From Propionibacteriaceae bacterium (GTDB taxonomy: Bacteria; Actinomycetota; Actinomycetes; Propionibacteriales; Propionibacteriaceae), in NCBI GenBank assembly GCA_030532575.1, contig JAUNKV010000001.1:248001-312000 (forward strand): a stretch of 64,000 nucleotides of DNA. The letters run 5' to 3'. The notes beneath the pieces were generated by a model. The model saw only the letters and a program-made list of their open reading frames with translations, did no database searches and was not told the DNA's origin. Positions 60,934 to 64,000 of this stretch are shown here, one piece after another. Each line of letters begins with the position of its first letter. Position 1 is the stretch's first letter. The translations under genes were made by a program, and so were the position numbers.

Positions 60934-61634
60934 GCCTGTCCTGGCTCCGTGCTGCCGCCAGCGGACGTGCCCGTGAACTCAGGGTCCTCGCCGAACAGAT
61001 GAGCACCCCCCTCCCGGTGCGCCGACGCATCAGCTTCGTCTCGGTCACCGACGGTTGTGGCGCCACCACCGTCGCCACAGAGACCGCCCGCATGTTCTCA
61101 CTGCACCGCACCGACCGCGTCCTGTTCGTCACCCGAGCCGATGCGGACAGCCCTCGCTACCGCTGGAGCGGCACCGTGAAGAAACTGATCGGCAACCACA
61201 CCGAGGACCCGTTGGCGAACTGGGCGGAATCCACCCGCGGGCACCAGCTGACCCACGACATCACGTTCACCGACTGGGGATCGGCACCGTTGTCCCACAT
61301 GAGGGCCATCGCCTCACACAGCCATGCGCTGTGCCTGGTCACCCCAGCTGTTAGACGGCTCATCCAGTCCACCCTCGACGTCGGTGCGGAATTGGCAAAA
61401 CAGCAGGCCGTACGGCTTGCTGTCGTCGACGTCGCCGGCGAGGTCGGGCCGAGCATCAAGGATGTGGTGCGCAACCTGGCGCTGCCAGCTGCCCTGTTGC
61501 GCCACGACTCCCGGCTGGCCCGTGGGCGCGCCACCACCGTACGGTTCCGGGAACCAGATGCGCTTGACCTGTACCGGCTGGCCGTCGGCCTCATCCAGGA
61601 TCTCAGCAACGGTTACAAGGAGCAGACCGCATGA
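60930..61634 (+). CDS. MinD/ParA-like T7SS protein with degenerate P-loop
   Basis: 234 residues. The fold pattern follows SIMIBI ATPases (ISFVSVTDGCGATTVATETARMF, DHALCLVTPA-type strand, LAVVDVAGEVGPSIKDVVRN). The P-loop, normally KGG-GKT, reads TDGCGATT and lacks the catalytic lysines, so ATP hydrolysis is doubtful. Such MinD-like proteins (EspI-like) are common in actinobacterial T7SS operons. It is coupled to eccD and eccC by 4-base overlaps on both sides. Confidence 0.8.
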   Translation: MSLSWLRAAASGRARELRVLAEQMSTPLPVRRRISFVSVTDGCGATTVATETARMFSLHRTDRVLFVTRADADSPRYRWSGTVKKLIGNHTEDPLANWAESTRGHQLTHDITFTDWGSAPLSHMRAIASHSHALCLVTPAVRRLIQSTLDVGAELAKQQAVRLAVVDVAGEVGPSIKDVVRNLALPAALLRHDSRLARGRATTVRFREPDALDLYRLAVGLIQDLSNGYKEQTA

Positions 61635-64000
61635 GTGGGAGCGAGACCCCGGAGACGACACTGCCGGTCCGGCGGCTGCACCGCCCGACCCGCACCAGCA
61701 CACCGCTGCCCGACCCCGAACCCATCGAGGTCACTCCCCCACCGACCCTGTCCTCCAACGTCGCCACCACACCCTTCCAGTTCCTGCTCCCCGTGGTCGG
61801 TGCCCTCACCTCCGTGACGATGATGGTGGTGATGCGCAACGGGCAGCCCCTGTTCATGCTGCTCGCCGGTGTGGTCTTCGTCATCGCCTTGGTCAGTGGT
61901 GTCGGTTTCGCCATTTCCAGCCAGGGCCGCGAAGCCAAGAAACTCCGCCTGCAACGTGCCCGCTACCTCGACTACCTGGAGCGTCTCCGGCTCGACGTCC
62001 GGGAGCGCGCCGAGACCACCCGAGCCGCTGCTGAAGTGCTCCACCCCACCCCCGAGGGACTCATCACGTTCATCCATGACCCGGAACGGCTGTGGGAGCG
62101 GCGTCGGAACGACAGCGACCATCTGCAGGCCAGGATCGGGATCGCCCGCACCCCGTGGTTCACATTCCACCTGAGCACGGCAGGTTCCCCCATCGAACCA
62201 GCCGACCCGATCCTGGAGCAGGAGGCCCAACTCGTCGCCGACACCTACACCAGCATTGAGGGGATGCCCGCGCTCATCGATCTGAAGAAAGCTGGGGTCG
62301 TCGCCATCATCGGCCCCCGTGAAAGAACCGTCCCACTGGCCCGCGGCATCATCCTGCATCTGGCAGCACACCAACTCCCGGAGGACCTGGATCTGGCGTT
62401 GGCCTTCCCCCGCGACCACACCAGGGACTGGCGCGGCTTCGACCTGCTGCCCCACGTCCACAACCCCGAGCTGTTCGACGGCCCGGTCCCGGCACGTCGT
62501 GTCGCCCCGACGCTGGCCGATCTGAGCGAAATCCTCAACTCCGAGATGGTGGATCGCTCCGCCAAAGCCACCGCAGCCCGACGGCGAGGAGTCACCGCCG
62601 ATGAGCTTCCCCGGATGGTGGTGATCGCCGATGAACATGGCGAGGTCGCGAGCACGCTGCGTCGTCCCGACCAGACCCTGCAGACCCGCGATCTGGGCAT
62701 CACGGTGATCCATCTCATCGACGATCGTCTGGACGAGCCTGACGACGTCGATCTCCGCATCGACCTACGGGAGGAAGAGGCCACCCTCACCGAGGAGGCC
62801 CGCAGCAACGACCCCACGACCATCACCTTCACCCCCGAGGAGACCCCGAGCTGGCTGTTCGAGTCCGTCGCCCGGACCCTGGCGGCTCGCCGTACCTTCA
62901 CCGCCCTGCACCAGGAGATCGTGGAAGGGCATCAGGCCGACATCTCCGAGATGCTGGGTATCGACCTGACCCGCTCCATCCGGGTGGAGGACCTGTGGAC
63001 ACCCCGCACCCCGGCCGATTTCCTGCGGGTCGCCTTCGGGGTGGACGATGCCGGACGGCTGATCCATCTGGACCTGAAGGAGAGCGCCCAGCAGGGCATG
63101 GGTCCGCACGGCATCTGCATCGGCGCCACCGGCTCCGGCAAGTCCGAGATGCTGCGGACCCTGATCCTGTCCCTGGCAGTCGCCCACTCACCGGAGGACC
63201 TGTCGATGATCCTCATCGACTACAAGGGAGGCGCGGCCTTCGCCCCGTTCCAGCCCCTACCCCATCTGGCCGGTCTCATCGACAACCTCGCCGACGATCC
63301 ACAACTCACGGTTCGCGCCCGGGCCTCGCTGCAGGGTGAGGTCGTGCGTCGGCAACAGCAGCTCAAGGATGCCGATTCCTCACCGTCGATCACCCACTAC
63401 CGCGAAATGCGCCAAACCCGTCCCGAGCTGCCACCGATGCCCCACCTGTTCGTCGTCATCGACGAGTTCGGGGAGCTGCTCACGGCCGAGCCTGATTTCA
63501 TCGACCTGTTCCTGCAGATCGGACGCATCGGTCGCTCCATCGGGGTTCATCTGCTGTTGTCCAGCCAACGTATCGAGGGTGGCAAGCTGCGCGGCCTGGA
63601 CACCTATCTGTCCTACCGGCTGGGGCTTCGTACCTTCAGCGAGTCGGAATCCCAGGTGGTGCTGGGCTCAGGGGACGCCTTCCACCTGCCACCACAACCC
63701 GGCTACGGCTACCTGAAGGTGGACACCTCCGTGTACCAGCGGTTCCGCTCCGGCTACGTGTCGGGGCCGATGCCGTCAGGGGGGCGTCGTGAGGTGACGC
63801 AGATGGGACCGATGGCGCACAGGCTGCCCATCTACAACGGCATCGACGTCGATCAGCACAACCCGGAGGTGCCAGTGCTGCACCGGCCCGACACCAACCT
63901 CACCCTCGTCGACGAGGTGGTTTCAGCACTGCGTTCCGAGGACACAGCGGTCAGACCGATCTGGCTACCGCCACTGTCCTCGAAGCTCACCCTGGGCCGG
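61631..64000 (+). CDS. eccC: EccC FtsK/SpoIIIE-type ATPase, 3' end cut by the window
   Basis: The motor and substrate-recognition ATPase of type VII secretion. The visible 790 residues hold two N-terminal membrane helices (~50-95), a DUF domain and the first FtsK-like ATPase. That ATPase has Walker A GATGSGKSEM (~499) and Walker B HLFVVIDEFGELL (~607), plus the LLSSQRIEGG sensor and SYRLGLRTFSESES. Further ATPase domains should follow past base 64000. ATG 61631 overlaps the previous stop (ATGA). Confidence 0.95.
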   Translation, partial: MSGSETPETTLPVRRLHRPTRTSTPLPDPEPIEVTPPPTLSSNVATTPFQFLLPVVGALTSVTMMVVMRNGQPLFMLLAGVVFVIALVSGVGFAISSQGREAKKLRLQRARYLDYLERLRLDVRERAETTRAAAEVLHPTPEGLITFIHDPERLWERRRNDSDHLQARIGIARTPWFTFHLSTAGSPIEPADPILEQEAQLVADTYTSIEGMPALIDLKKAGVVAIIGPRERTVPLARGIILHLAAHQLPEDLDLALAFPRDHTRDWRGFDLLPHVHNPELFDGPVPARRVAPTLADLSEILNSEMVDRSAKATAARRRGVTADELPRMVVIADEHGEVASTLRRPDQTLQTRDLGITVIHLIDDRLDEPDDVDLRIDLREEEATLTEEARSNDPTTITFTPEETPSWLFESVARTLAARRTFTALHQEIVEGHQADISEMLGIDLTRSIRVEDLWTPRTPADFLRVAFGVDDAGRLIHLDLKESAQQGMGPHGICIGATGSGKSEMLRTLILSLAVAHSPEDLSMILIDYKGGAAFAPFQPLPHLAGLIDNLADDPQLTVRARASLQGEVVRRQQQLKDADSSPSITHYREMRQTRPELPPMPHLFVVIDEFGELLTAEPDFIDLFLQIGRIGRSIGVHLLLSSQRIEGGKLRGLDTYLSYRLGLRTFSESESQVVLGSGDAFHLPPQPGYGYLKVDTSVYQRFRSGYVSGPMPSGGRREVTQMGPMAHRLPIYNGIDVDQHNPEVPVLHRPDTNLTLVDEVVSALRSEDTAVRPIWLPPLSSKLTLGR

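Noticed and set aside
42351-64000. CRISPR array
   Set aside because: Repeats here are gene duplications and inverted-repeat elements; no regularly spaced short direct repeats with unique spacers occur.

Overview
The window is high-GC DNA from an actinobacterium. The order obg-rpmA-rplU-rne-(DUF2344)-(radical SAM)-ndk-folC-valS, the paired clpP1/clpP2, the actinobacterial RNase E and the ESX/type VII secretion genes all fit Actinobacteria. A member of the Propionibacteriaceae is my best guess, but this is inference only because no rRNA gene is present.

Layout. (1) 1-16 kb is mostly conserved housekeeping: partial obgE, rpmA, rplU, rne, a radical-SAM-linked protein, ndk, folC, a MauE/DsbA-like thiol pair and valS. 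A YihS-like sugar isomerase plus MFS transporter pair is inserted between the radical SAM gene and its usual partner. (2) 16-18 kb holds a TetR regulator and a DHA2 exporter with a clear palindromic operator over the exporter promoter. (3) 18-30.2 kb (minus strand) is one tightly packed ethanolamine-utilisation microcompartment operon in the order eutH-N-A-B-C-L-E-M-Q-T-J-(99-aa protein)-pta, closed by a hairpin. A divergent MocR-type PLP-dependent regulator with candidate direct-repeat operators starts at 30.4 kb. EutH imports ethanolamine, EutBC with EutA and EutT cleaves it to acetaldehyde and ammonia, EutE makes acetyl-CoA, and Pta (possibly with EutQ) makes acetyl phosphate and acetate. 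EutL, EutM and EutN are the only shell proteins. (4) 31.7-42.4 kb is housekeeping: tricorn-like protease, clpX-clpP2-clpP1, an AI-2E-family membrane protein, tig, tRNA-Gly, tRNA-Pro, a small kinase and DedA.

(5) 42.4-64 kb is the accessory region and the most interesting part: a type VII (ESX-like) secretion locus with polymorphic toxins. On the plus strand from 58.4 kb lie an FHA protein, a membrane protein with aromatic YFDP-type repeats, eccD, a MinD-like protein and eccC (cut by the window end). On the minus strand lie two WXG100-like proteins, then two tandem copies of a five-gene module: DUF6177-like, a 111-aa protein, a DUF6507-like helical protein, a ~1000-residue toxin, and a DUF6301-like presumed immunity protein. 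The first toxin (52.5-55.7 kb) is intact. The second (47.1-50.2 kb) is frameshifted by an exact 17-bp tandem duplication whose loss would restore the frame. Downstream is a bank of further DUF6301-like genes, an orphan copy of the toxin C-terminal domain made by segmental duplication, a frameshifted and truncated copy next to a ~189-bp inverted-repeat element, a second diverged copy of that element, and a TY-Chap-like gene. The toxin C-termini carry a D...ExK...QQGT pattern suggesting a PD-(D/E)XK nuclease fold.

All calls rest on reading the sequence and on recalled family features; no database search was possible. The DUF names in particular are from memory.
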